Notes under the pieces: model-generated
Seen by the model: only the letters and a program-made list of their open reading frames with translations
Database searches by the model: none
What the model was told of the DNA's origin: nothing
Translations under genes and position numbers: made by a program
NCBI RefSeq assembly: GCF_900105195.1
Contig: NZ_FNRX01000002.1
Span: 1,922,001-1,986,000 of the forward strand
DNA: 64,000 bases
Reading direction: 5' to 3'
Origin: Rhodococcus pyridinivorans
Lineage (GTDB): Bacteria > Actinomycetota > Actinomycetes > Mycobacteriales > Mycobacteriaceae
Part shown: piece after piece, positions 35,803 through 44,295 of the stretch
How the letters are laid out: the number at the start of each line of letters is the position of its first letter
Numbering within the stretch: the stretch's first letter is position 1

Positions 35803-37668
35803 ATGTGCGGAATCGTGGGCTATGTCGGGCACCGTCGTGCTCTCGACGTCGTGGTGGAAGCGCTGCGGCGGATGGAGTACCGGGGTTACGACTCGGCGGG
35901 AATCGCCATCCTCGACGGCAAGGGTGGTCTGGCCGTCGAGCGGAAGGCGGGGCGGCTGGTCAATCTGGAGGCCGAGCTCGCCGAGATCGGCGAGGAGCAC
36001 TTCGCCGGTACCGCGGGGATGGGGCATACCCGGTGGGCCACCCACGGTCGTCCCACCGACCGCAATGCGCATCCGCATCGCGACGCGACCGGCAAGGTCG
36101 CGGTGGTGCACAACGGCATCATCGAGAACTTCGCGCCGCTGCGTGAGGAGCTCGAGAAGTCGGGTGTGGAGCTGGCCAGCGACACCGACACCGAGGTCGC
36201 GGTGCATCTGGTGGCCCGCGCCTACGCCGAGGGTCCGACGGCGGGCAACTTCGTCGACAGCGCCCGCAGTGTGCTGCGCCGGCTGCAGGGTGCGTTCACA
36301 CTGGTCTTCGCCCACGCCGATCATCCGGGCACGATCGTCGCGGCGCGCCGGTCGACGCCGCTGGTCGTCGGGGTCGGCGACGGTGAGATGTTCATCGCCT
36401 CGGACGTCGCGGCGTTCATCGAGTTCACCCGGGAGGCGGTCGAGCTCGGTCAGGACCAGGTCGTGGTGATCACGAACAACTCCTACGAGGTCACCGACTT
36501 CGACGGCAACACCGACGTGGCGACGCGTCCGTTCACCATCGACTGGGATCTCGCCGCCGCCGAGAAGGGCGGCCACGACTACTTCATGCTCAAGGAGATC
36601 GAGGAGCAGCCGGCCGCGGTCGCCGACACCCTGCGCGGTCACTTCGTCGACGGGTGCATCGTGCTCGACGAGCAGCGCCTGTCCGATCAGGAACTGCGCG
36701 ACATCGACAAGGTGTTCGTCGTCGCCTGCGGCAGCTCGTACCACTCGGGCCTGGTCGCCAAGTACGCGATCGAGCACTGGACCCGCCTGCCCGTCGAGGT
36801 CGAGCTGGCCTCGGAGTTCCGCTACCGCGATCCGGTGCTCGACCGGTCCACGCTGGTCGTGGCGATCTCGCAGTCCGGGGAGACCGCCGACACCCTCGAA
36901 GCGGTCCGGCACGCCAAGGATCAGAAGGCGCGGGTGCTGGCGGTGTGCAACACCAACGGCGCGCAGATCCCGCGGGAGGCCGACGCGGTGCTCTACACCC
37001 GCACCGGCCCGGAGATCGGTGTGGCCTCGACGAAGGCGTTCCTGGCGCAGATGGCCGCGAACTACCTCGTGGGTCTGGCGCTGGCGCAGGCGCGCGGCAC
37101 GAAGTATCCCGACGAGGTGGCCCGCGAGTACCAGGACCTGGCGGCGATGCCGGAGAAGATCGCCGAGCTGCTGACCGGCATGGAGCCGGTGCGGGCGCTG
37201 GCGCGGGAGCTGTCGGCCTCGCCGGCCGTGCTGTTCCTCGGTCGGCACGTGGGCTACCCGGTCGCGCTCGAGGGTGCGCTCAAGCTCAAGGAGCTGGCGT
37301 ACATGCACGCCGAGGGTTTTGCGGCCGGTGAGCTCAAGCACGGCCCGATCGCGCTGATCGAGGACGGGCTGCCCGTCATCGTCGTGATGCCGTCGCCGAA
37401 GGGCCGCGCCGTGCTGCACAGCAAGCTGCTCAGCAACATCCGCGAGATCCAGGCCCGCGGGGCCGTCACCGTCGTCATCGCCGAGGAGGGCGACGAGACG
37501 GTCCGGCCGTTCGCCGATCACCTCGTCGAGATCCCGTCGTCGGCGTCGCTGCTGCAGCCGTTGTTGTCGACGGTGCCGTTGCAGGTCTTCGCCGCGGAGG
37601 TCGCGCAGGCCCGTGGTTACGACGTCGACAAGCCCCGCAACCTCGCCAAGTCGGTCACCGTCGAATAG
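35803..37668 (+). CDS. glmS: glutamine--fructose-6-phosphate aminotransferase
   Basis: GlmS makes glucosamine-6-phosphate from fructose-6-phosphate and glutamine, the first step to UDP-GlcNAc. The 621-residue protein has N-terminal nucleophile Cys2 (MCGIVGYVG), the glutaminase block GHTRWATHG near 74, and two SIS domains (CGSSYHSG, SQSGETADT, ASTKAF), ending LAKSVTVE. The ATG at 35803 exposes Cys2 as the chemistry requires, which rules out the longer frame from 35692. Confidence 0.97.
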   Translation: MCGIVGYVGHRRALDVVVEALRRMEYRGYDSAGIAILDGKGGLAVERKAGRLVNLEAELAEIGEEHFAGTAGMGHTRWATHGRPTDRNAHPHRDATGKVAVVHNGIIENFAPLREELEKSGVELASDTDTEVAVHLVARAYAEGPTAGNFVDSARSVLRRLQGAFTLVFAHADHPGTIVAARRSTPLVVGVGDGEMFIASDVAAFIEFTREAVELGQDQVVVITNNSYEVTDFDGNTDVATRPFTIDWDLAAAEKGGHDYFMLKEIEEQPAAVADTLRGHFVDGCIVLDEQRLSDQELRDIDKVFVVACGSSYHSGLVAKYAIEHWTRLPVEVELASEFRYRDPVLDRSTLVVAISQSGETADTLEAVRHAKDQKARVLAVCNTNGAQIPREADAVLYTRTGPEIGVASTKAFLAQMAANYLVGLALAQARGTKYPDEVAREYQDLAAMPEKIAELLTGMEPVRALARELSASPAVLFLGRHVGYPVALEGALKLKELAYMHAEGFAAGELKHGPIALIEDGLPVIVVMPSPKGRAVLHSKLLSNIREIQARGAVTVVIAEEGDETVRPFADHLVEIPSSASLLQPLLSTVPLQVFAAEVAQARGYDVDKPRNLAKSVTVE

Positions 37669-37696
37669 CGACCCACCCGCCGGTGCAGGAGGGACG

Positions 37697-39148
37697 ATGC
37701 GCAGTTTTCACCCGTCCGACGTGGTCCGCGCGGCGGAGGCGCCGCTGCTGGAGTCTCTCCCCGAGGGAACCCTCATGCGGCGCGCGGCCTACGGACTCGC
37801 GCGGGTCGTGGCTTCCGAACTGCGTGAACGCACCGGTGGGATCGCCGGTCGGCGGGTGAGCCTGCTCGTCGGGTCCGGCGACAACGGCGGCGACGCGCTG
37901 TGGGCGGGAACCTTCCTGCGCCGGCGGGGCGTGTCCGTCACTGCACTGCTGCTCGACCCCGACCGGGCGCACCCCGCGGGTCTGCGGGCACTGCGGAAGG
38001 CCGGCGGGCGGATCGTCCCGGCGACTCCAGAGCACCTCGGCGACCCGGACCTCGTGCTCGACGGCATCGTCGGCATCTCCGGGCGCGGCCCGCTGCGACC
38101 GGCGGCGGCCGCGCTCGTGGACGAGATCACCGCGCCGATCATCGCCGTCGACATCCCGAGCGGTGTCGACCCCGATACCGGTGCCGTCGACGGACCGGCG
38201 ATCACGGCCGCGGTGACCGTCACCTTCGGCGCCTACAAGCCGGTCCATGCACTCGGCGCCACGCGCTGCGGTCGCGTCGAACTCGTCGACATCGGACTCA
38301 CACTCCCGGAGGCCGGGCTGGTCGCGGCGGAACCGTCCGAGATCGGCGCGATCTGGCCGGTGCCCGGCGCCGAGGACGACAAGTACTCCCAGGGTGTGGT
38401 GGGTGTCCGTGCCGGCAGCGCCCGGTATCCGGGGGCGGGTGTGCTGTGCACGGGAGCGGCCGTCGCCGCGACCTCCGGCATGGTGCGCTACGCCGGGTCG
38501 GGTGCCTCCGAGGTGCTCGCGCGGTTCCCCGAGGTCGTCGTGTCGCCCTCGGTGGCCGAGACCGGGCGGGTGCAGGCCTGGGTCGTGGGGCCGGGTGCCG
38601 GTACCGACGATGAGGCCTGCGCGAACCTGCGCGACATCCTCGCCACCGACCTGCCGGTGCTCGTCGACGCCGACGGACTCACGCTCCTCGCCCGCGAACC
38701 CGGTCTCGTGCGGGGCCGGTCCGCGCACACCCTGCTCACCCCGCACGCCGGCGAGTTCGCACGCCTGACCGGGAACCGCCCCGAACCGGACCGGGTCGCG
38801 GCGGTACGTTCCCTCGCCGCCGACTGGGGAGTGCACGTGCTGCTCAAGGGGCGCGCGACGCTCGTGGCACGGCCCGACGGGCACGTCTTCGTCAACGATG
38901 CGGGCGGTTCGTGGGCGTCGACCGCGGGTGCCGGGGACGTGTTGGCCGGTGTCATCGGGTCGTTGCTCTCGTCGGGCATGCCGGTGGACCTGGCCGCGGC
39001 GGCCGGTGCTCGGGCGCACGCCCTCGCCGCGAACCTGGCCGCGCAGGACCCCGAGTCCCCTGGAGCGGCGCCGACCTCGGCGAGCGCGATCCTCTCGCGA
39101 CTCGGCGACTCGATTCGTCTGCTGCGCACCCACATTGCCGAATCGTGA
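37697..39148 (+). CDS. nnr: bifunctional NAD(P)HX epimerase/dehydratase
   Basis: This enzyme repairs hydrated NAD(P)H. Residues 1-215 are the YjeF N-terminal epimerase domain (VGSGDNGGDALWAG, VDIPSGVDPDTG), and residues 225-475 the ADP-dependent dehydratase of the ribokinase fold (TPHAGEFARL, GSWASTAGAGDVLAGVIG). The 483-residue length is normal for the fusion. ATG 37697 has AGGAGGG upstream, 28 bases after glmS. The glmS-nnr-alr order is conserved in relatives. Confidence 0.92.
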   Translation: MRSFHPSDVVRAAEAPLLESLPEGTLMRRAAYGLARVVASELRERTGGIAGRRVSLLVGSGDNGGDALWAGTFLRRRGVSVTALLLDPDRAHPAGLRALRKAGGRIVPATPEHLGDPDLVLDGIVGISGRGPLRPAAAALVDEITAPIIAVDIPSGVDPDTGAVDGPAITAAVTVTFGAYKPVHALGATRCGRVELVDIGLTLPEAGLVAAEPSEIGAIWPVPGAEDDKYSQGVVGVRAGSARYPGAGVLCTGAAVAATSGMVRYAGSGASEVLARFPEVVVSPSVAETGRVQAWVVGPGAGTDDEACANLRDILATDLPVLVDADGLTLLAREPGLVRGRSAHTLLTPHAGEFARLTGNRPEPDRVAAVRSLAADWGVHVLLKGRATLVARPDGHVFVNDAGGSWASTAGAGDVLAGVIGSLLSSGMPVDLAAAAGARAHALAANLAAQDPESPGAAPTSASAILSRLGDSIRLLRTHIAES

Positions 39149-39206
39149 CGTGGTACACGGGGACACGACGTCGGCGTCCGACGGCACAGTGGCAGGATCG
39201 ACAGAC

Positions 39207-40379
39207 GTGACCACGACCCAACGCACCCCGCGACCTGCACGTACCGTCCTTCCCCAAGCCGAAGCCCTCATCGATCTCGATGCCGTGGCGGAGAACGTAC
39301 GAGCGCTCCGGGAGTACGCGGGTCCCGCTGCGGTCATGGCCGTCGTCAAAGCCGACGCCTACAACCACGGGGCCGTGCCGGTCGCGCGTGCCGCGCTCGC
39401 CGCAGGCGCCCGCGAACTGGGTGTGACGACGCTCGGCGAGGCCCTCGAACTCCGCGCCGCGGGTATCGAGGCTCCGATCCTGTCGTGGCTGCACACCGCC
39501 GACTCCGATTTCGCTCCCGCCGTCGAGGCCGGGATCGAACTGGGCGTGTCCTCGCCGCGGCATCTAGCGGCCGTCGTCGAGGCGGCGCGGCAGCTCGGGG
39601 TCACCGCGACCGTCACGGTCAAGGTCGACACCGGCCTCAACCGCAACGGTGTCGCCGTCGACGAGTGGGACGACATGGTGCGCGACCTGGGCCGGGCACA
39701 GGCCGAAGGTGTCGTGCGGCTGCGTGGAGCCTTTTCGCACCTCGCCCACGGCGACGAACCCGAGCATCCGGGCAACGCCGAGCAGCGCGACCGGCTGAGC
39801 GAGGCCGTCGCGGATCTGCGGCGGCACCATCTGGCTCCCGAAGTGGTGCACCTGTCGAATTCCGCGGCCACCGTCACCCGTCCCGACCTGCGATTCGACA
39901 TGGTTCGGCCCGGAATTGCGATGTACGGGTTGACACCGATCCCGGAACTCGGCGACCTGGGCTTCCGGCCGGTGATGACCGTGCGGGCGAGGGTGGTGCT
40001 GGTGAAGAAGGTGAAGGCGGGAGACGGGGTGTCCTACGGGCACACCTGGACTGCTCCCGCGGATACGACGGTGGCGCTGCTGCCCATGGGATATGCGGAC
40101 GGGATCCGCCGCAATCTCAGCGGGCGCATCGAGGTGCAGCTCGGCGGGCGCCGGTGCCCGCAGATCGGGCGCGTGTGCATGGATCAGGTCGTCGTCGACC
40201 TCGGCCCCGATGGGGCAGGAGTAAGCGAGGGCGACGAGGTGTTGTTCTTCGGTGACGGGCGTCACGGAGAGCCGAACGCCCAGGACTGGGCGGACAAGCT
40301 GGGCACGATCAACTACGAGATCGTGACCGGCATCGGCGGACGGACCGTCCGGACCTATGTCGGAGCGAAGGGAGCGTGA
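39207..40379 (+). CDS. alr: alanine racemase
   Basis: This PLP enzyme makes D-alanine for peptidoglycan. K48 in VVKADAYNHG is the PLP lysine and Y277 in GVSYGHTW the second catalytic base. The C-terminal domain holds GRVCMDQVVVDLG. GTG 39207 gives 390 residues; earlier in-frame starts lie in the short gap after nnr and are less likely. The end is followed after four bases by the hydrolase gene, so it probably heads a longer transcript. Confidence 0.94.
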   Translation: MTTTQRTPRPARTVLPQAEALIDLDAVAENVRALREYAGPAAVMAVVKADAYNHGAVPVARAALAAGARELGVTTLGEALELRAAGIEAPILSWLHTADSDFAPAVEAGIELGVSSPRHLAAVVEAARQLGVTATVTVKVDTGLNRNGVAVDEWDDMVRDLGRAQAEGVVRLRGAFSHLAHGDEPEHPGNAEQRDRLSEAVADLRRHHLAPEVVHLSNSAATVTRPDLRFDMVRPGIAMYGLTPIPELGDLGFRPVMTVRARVVLVKKVKAGDGVSYGHTWTAPADTTVALLPMGYADGIRRNLSGRIEVQLGGRRCPQIGRVCMDQVVVDLGPDGAGVSEGDEVLFFGDGRHGEPNAQDWADKLGTINYEIVTGIGGRTVRTYVGAKGA

Positions 40380-40383
40380 CGTC

Positions 40384-41442
40384 ATGTCCCTCGTGAACAG
40401 GATGGGACTCCTCGGTGCGAGCCTTGCGACGCTCGCATCGTCGGCGGGACTGTACGCGGTCAAGACCGCGGGCGCGCCCGCCCATGAGATCTATCAGAAC
40501 GAGGACTTCGACGAGATCCTCCGGCTCCCGCGCCGCATCGTGACCACCGAGGACGGTGTCCCGCTCGTGGTCCGCGAGAGCGGCTCGGCCCTGGCTCGGC
40601 TCACCGTCGTGTTCGTCCACGGCTACTGCCTGCGCATGCAGGCCTGGCATATGCAGTACCGCCACCTGCGCGAACAGTGGGGGCGTGACGTGCGTGCCGT
40701 CTTCTACGACCAGCGTGGTCACGGCGAATCCGGTTTCTCCGGTGCCGCGACGTGCACCATCGCGCAGCTCGGCCGCGACCTGGGTCGGGTGATCGACGAA
40801 GTCGCGCCCACCGGTCCGGTGGTGGTGGTGGGCCACTCGATGGGCGGCATGACCGCGATCGCGCTCGCCTCCCAGCGGCCCGACCTGTTCGGTGAACGCA
40901 TCGTGGGCGTCGGTCTGCTGGCGACCACCGCGGCAGGGCTCAGCAAGACCGGTATCGGACGCAATCTCGAGAACCCGGTGATCGACGCGTTCCGGTACGC
41001 GGCGCGTACCGCACCGGGATTCGTGCAGTTCGCGCGCGGCGCGGCCCGTGCCGTCGTGACGCCGATCCTGCGTGCGGCGTCCTACGGCACGGTCGTGAGC
41101 CCCCGCCTGGTGAAGTTGTCCGACCGGATGCTCGACGAGACGTCGGTGCTCACCATCGTCAACTTCCTCCGCACCCTCGAACTGCACGACGAGTCCGCGG
41201 CGCTTCCGGTCCTGGGCACCGTGCCCGTGCTGGTGCTGTCCGGCGACGCCGACATGGTCATCCCGTACGCGAGTTCCGAGGCGCTGGCGGAGCAACTGCC
41301 CGATGTCGAACTCAAGCGGGTACGTGGTGCCGGGCACCTCGTGCAGCTGGAGTTCCCCGAGGTGGTCGACCGTGCCCTCGATCGTCTGATCCAGCGGAGT
41401 TTCACGCAGGGAGTGAACGGAAGGCAGATCGCAATTGGGTGA
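40384..41442 (+). CDS. alpha/beta-hydrolase with hydrophobic N-terminus
   Basis: The 352-residue protein has a hydrophobic N-terminal segment (MGLLGASLATLASSAGLYAV) that may anchor or export it. The triad is visible: oxyanion HGYC near 83, nucleophile in VVGHSMGGM near 152, Asp in SGDADMVIP near 286 and His in GAGHLVQLE near 313. It is packed between alr and tsaE, four bases after alr and overlapping tsaE by eight. Substrate unknown; an esterase or peroxidase-type activity is possible. Confidence 0.82.
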   Translation: MSLVNRMGLLGASLATLASSAGLYAVKTAGAPAHEIYQNEDFDEILRLPRRIVTTEDGVPLVVRESGSALARLTVVFVHGYCLRMQAWHMQYRHLREQWGRDVRAVFYDQRGHGESGFSGAATCTIAQLGRDLGRVIDEVAPTGPVVVVGHSMGGMTAIALASQRPDLFGERIVGVGLLATTAAGLSKTGIGRNLENPVIDAFRYAARTAPGFVQFARGAARAVVTPILRAASYGTVVSPRLVKLSDRMLDETSVLTIVNFLRTLELHDESAALPVLGTVPVLVLSGDADMVIPYASSEALAEQLPDVELKRVRGAGHLVQLEFPEVVDRALDRLIQRSFTQGVNGRQIAIG

Positions 41443-41923
41443 TTCGCAATCGAGTGGGCCGCAGGTGGGGGAGCAGACCATCGAACTGCCGACCGTGGAG
41501 GACACCGAGGCGTTCGGGCACAGGCTTGCAGCCGAGCTGCGGGCCGGGGACCTCGTCGTGCTCGACGGGCCGCTCGGCGCGGGAAAGACGGCGCTGACCC
41601 GCGGAATCGCCGCCGGCCTCGGGGTGGAGGGACGCGTGACCTCCCCGACCTTCGTCATCGCCCGCGAACACCGTCCCGGTAGTCCGGAGGGACGCGAACC
41701 GGTCGGGCTCGTCCACGTCGACGCCTACCGTCTCGGCGACGGACCGAACGCCCTCGACGAACTCGACGCGCTCGACCTCGACACCGACCTGACCGACACC
41801 GTCGTGGTGGTCGAATGGGGCGGTGGCTTGGTCGAACAGCTCGCCGAACGGCATCTGAGGGTCCGGCTCCGGCGCGACCCGGGCACCGATGTCCGCCGTG
41901 CCTCGTGGGAATGGATCGGCTGA
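41435..41923 (+). CDS. tsaE: tRNA t6A biosynthesis ATPase TsaE
   Basis: TsaE is the ATPase that recycles the TsaB-TsaD complex making N6-threonylcarbamoyladenosine at A37 of ANN-decoding tRNAs. The 162-residue protein has the P-loop GPLGAGKTALTRG with K51, the SPTFVIAREH switch and VVVEWGGGL. The TTG at 41435 overlaps the hydrolase stop; a GTG at 41465 is an alternative giving a shorter N-terminus. Confidence 0.92.
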   Translation: MGDSQSSGPQVGEQTIELPTVEDTEAFGHRLAAELRAGDLVVLDGPLGAGKTALTRGIAAGLGVEGRVTSPTFVIAREHRPGSPEGREPVGLVHVDAYRLGDGPNALDELDALDLDTDLTDTVVVVEWGGGLVEQLAERHLRVRLRRDPGTDVRRASWEWIG

Positions 41924-42002
41924 GCCACCGGCAGTCCGCATGCCGGTGGCTTCCGTCACTGCACACCGACCGGGCAGGTCGCGCGGGGTAAGCTGGTACA
42001 TC

Positions 42003-42671
42003 GTGCTCGTGCTCGCTGTCGATACCGCCACCCCCGCCGTGACCTCGGGAGTCGTCCGTCTCGACCGCGGTCGGGACGATGCCCGACCCGAGACGGTCGC
42101 TGCGCGCGTGCTCGACAATCCGCGAGCGCACGCCGAAGTCCTCACCCCGCAGATCCTCGAATGCCTCGCCGAGGCCGGCGCTGCCCCCATCGATCTCGAC
42201 GCGATCGTCGTCGGCATCGGACCCGGCCCGTTCACGGGTCTCCGCGTCGGCATGGCCACTGCTGCGGCCTTCGGTGATGCGCTCGGCATCCCCGTGCACG
42301 GTGTGTGCAGCCTCGACGCGATCGCCGCGGACGTCCACCGGGAACACGGTACGGACGACGATCTGCTCGTCGTCACCGACGCCCGTCGTCGCGAGATCTA
42401 CTGGGCACGCTATTCCGGCGGCCGCCGCGTCGAAGGGCCCGAGGTGCGCAAGCCCGCCGACGTGCCCGCCGAGCCGTCGGTGCGGGTGGCGGGCTCGTCG
42501 TCGCACGTCGCGCTGTTCGACCTTCCGGCGGTGGACGTGCAGACGCCGTCCCCGGCGGGCCTGGTGACAGTCGCGGCCGACGCCCTGCGCGCGGGCGCCG
42601 AACCGGAGCCGCTCGTGCCCCTGTACCTGCGCCGCCCCGACGCGGTGGAGACCGCGAATCGCCGAGCATGA
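42003..42671 (+). CDS. tsaB: tRNA t6A biosynthesis protein TsaB
   Basis: TsaB is the non-catalytic ASKHA-fold partner of TsaD. The 222-residue protein begins [13 protein letters not shown] and has [17 protein letters not shown] near residue 74 and [13 protein letters not shown] near 120. GTG 42003 fits the family start. TAAGCT at 41989-41994 fits a -10 box eight bases upstream with no ribosome binding site, so the gene may have its own leaderless message. The stop overlaps rimI as ATGA. Confidence 0.92.
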   Translation: MLVLAVDTATPAVTSGVVRLDRGRDDARPETVAARVLDNPRAHAEVLTPQILECLAEAGAAPIDLDAIVVGIGPGPFTGLRVGMATAAAFGDALGIPVHGVCSLDAIAADVHREHGTDDDLLVVTDARRREIYWARYSGGRRVEGPEVRKPADVPAEPSVRVAGSSSHVALFDLPAVDVQTPSPAGLVTVAADALRAGAEPEPLVPLYLRRPDAVETANRRA

Positions 42672-43183
42672 ACGCCACACCCGAGGAGAATACGGCCGCA
42701 GAGAACGCGGTCGTCATCGACGCACTGCGCCCCGAGGATGCACCCCGCTGCGCCGAACTCGAACAGATCCTGTTCCCCGGCGACGACCCGTGGAGCGCCG
42801 ACGCCTTCCGTTCGGAGCTGGCCTCGCCCCACAACCGCTACTTCGCGGCCCGCGACCCGCAGGGCCGGCTGATCGGTTACGCGGGACTCGCGCGACTCGG
42901 TACGGCCATCGAACCCGAATCCGAGGTGCACACCATCGGTGTGGACCCCGTGGCGCGTCGCCGGGGGATCGGCGGAGCCCTCCTGGGGGAGTTGCTGGCC
43001 GTCGCCGACCGCTGGGGAGGGCCGGTCTTCCTCGAGGTGCGCACCGACAACGACGCGGCGATCGCCCTGTACCGGCGCGAGGGCTTCGAGATCGTCGGAA
43101 CCAGGAAGCGTTACTACCAGCCGAGCGGCGCGGACGCGTACACGATGCGTCGTCCGGATCCGCGAGAGGAGTCACCGGCGTGA
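42668..43183 (+). CDS. rimI: ribosomal protein S18 alanine N-acetyltransferase-like GNAT
   Basis: The 171-residue GNAT acetyltransferase has the acetyl-CoA loop [14 protein letters not shown] near residue 100 and the C-terminal [17 protein letters not shown] typical of RimI. It sits between tsaB and tsaD with four-base overlaps on both sides, the standard arrangement in Actinobacteria. Mycobacterial RimI is reported to acetylate several N-termini, so the S18 target is by homology only. Confidence 0.9.
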   Translation: MNATPEENTAAENAVVIDALRPEDAPRCAELEQILFPGDDPWSADAFRSELASPHNRYFAARDPQGRLIGYAGLARLGTAIEPESEVHTIGVDPVARRRGIGGALLGELLAVADRWGGPVFLEVRTDNDAAIALYRREGFEIVGTRKRYYQPSGADAYTMRRPDPREESPA

Positions 43184-44256
43184 GCACCACCAGCCCCCGA
43201 TTCGAGCTGCCCGAGCGCCCCGTCGTGATGGGCATCGAGAGTTCGTGCGACGAGACCGGTGTCGGCATCGTCCGCTGGGTGGGTGACGGCACCCTCGAGC
43301 TGATGGCCGACGCCGTGGCGTCGAGCGTGGACGAGCACGCCCGCTTCGGTGGTGTGGTGCCGGAGATCGCATCCCGCGCCCACCTCGAAGCCATGGTGCC
43401 GACGATGCGGCGCGCCCTCGACGAGGCCGGGATCGAGAAGCCGGACGCGGTGTGCGTAACCATCGGGCCGGGTCTCGCGGGAGCACTTCTCGTCGGTGTC
43501 GCCGCCGCCAAGGCCTACGCGGCAGCGTGGAACGTGCCGTTCTTCGCGATCAACCACCTCGCGGGCCACGTCGCGGTCGACACCCTCGAGCACGGACCGA
43601 TGCCGCCCTGCGTGGCGCTGCTCGTCTCCGGTGGTCACACCCACCTGCTGCACGTCGAACATCTCGGCAAACCCATCGTCGAACTCGGCACCACCGTCGA
43701 CGACGCCGCCGGGGAGGCCTTCGACAAGGTCGCGCGACTGCTGGGGCTCGGTTATCCGGGCGGTCCCGAGGTCGACAGGCTGGCCCGCCAGGGCGACCCC
43801 TCCGCGGTCGTCTTTCCGCGGGGTATGACCGGTCCGCGCGACGCGCGTCACGACTTCTCGTTCTCCGGTCTCAAGACCGCGGTGGCCCGCTTCGTCGAAG
43901 CGAAGGAACGTGAGGGCGAGCCGGTGCCGGTCGCCGATGTCGCCGCGGGCTTCCAGGAGGCGGTGGCGGACGTGCTCACCATGAAAGCTGTGCGGGCCGC
44001 CCAGGATCTCGGTGTCGACACGCTCGTCCTCGGTGGTGGAGCGACCGCCAACAGCCGGTTGCGCGCACTCGCCGAGGAACGGTGCACTGCTGCGGGTATT
44101 ACCCTGCGCGTGCCGCGGCCGAAGTTGTGCACCGACAACGGCGTCATGATCGCGTCGCTGGGCGCGCATCTCATCGCCGCGGGGGCGCAGCCGTCCTCGC
44201 TGGGCGCTGCGACGGATCCGGGCCTGTCGGTGTCGGTGTCGCAGGTCGTGGCCTGA
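43180..44256 (+). CDS. tsaD: tRNA N6-adenosine threonylcarbamoyltransferase TsaD
   Basis: TsaD (Kae1/Gcp) transfers threonylcarbamoyl to A37 of tRNA. The 358-residue protein starts with GTG overlapping rimI. It has [10 protein letters not shown] near residue 14, metal ligands H126 and H130 in [10 protein letters not shown], and [10 protein letters not shown]. With tsaB and tsaE it gives a complete late t6A set in one run. It converges on the Hsp70-like gene with a 39-base gap and no clear terminator. Confidence 0.96.
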   Translation: MSTTSPRFELPERPVVMGIESSCDETGVGIVRWVGDGTLELMADAVASSVDEHARFGGVVPEIASRAHLEAMVPTMRRALDEAGIEKPDAVCVTIGPGLAGALLVGVAAAKAYAAAWNVPFFAINHLAGHVAVDTLEHGPMPPCVALLVSGGHTHLLHVEHLGKPIVELGTTVDDAAGEAFDKVARLLGLGYPGGPEVDRLARQGDPSAVVFPRGMTGPRDARHDFSFSGLKTAVARFVEAKEREGEPVPVADVAAGFQEAVADVLTMKAVRAAQDLGVDTLVLGGGATANSRLRALAEERCTAAGITLRVPRPKLCTDNGVMIASLGAHLIAAGAQPSSLGAATDPGLSVSVSQVVA

Positions 44257-44295
44257 CCTTTCCCGACCGACCCCCACCCGAGGAGGGCGCGCTGC

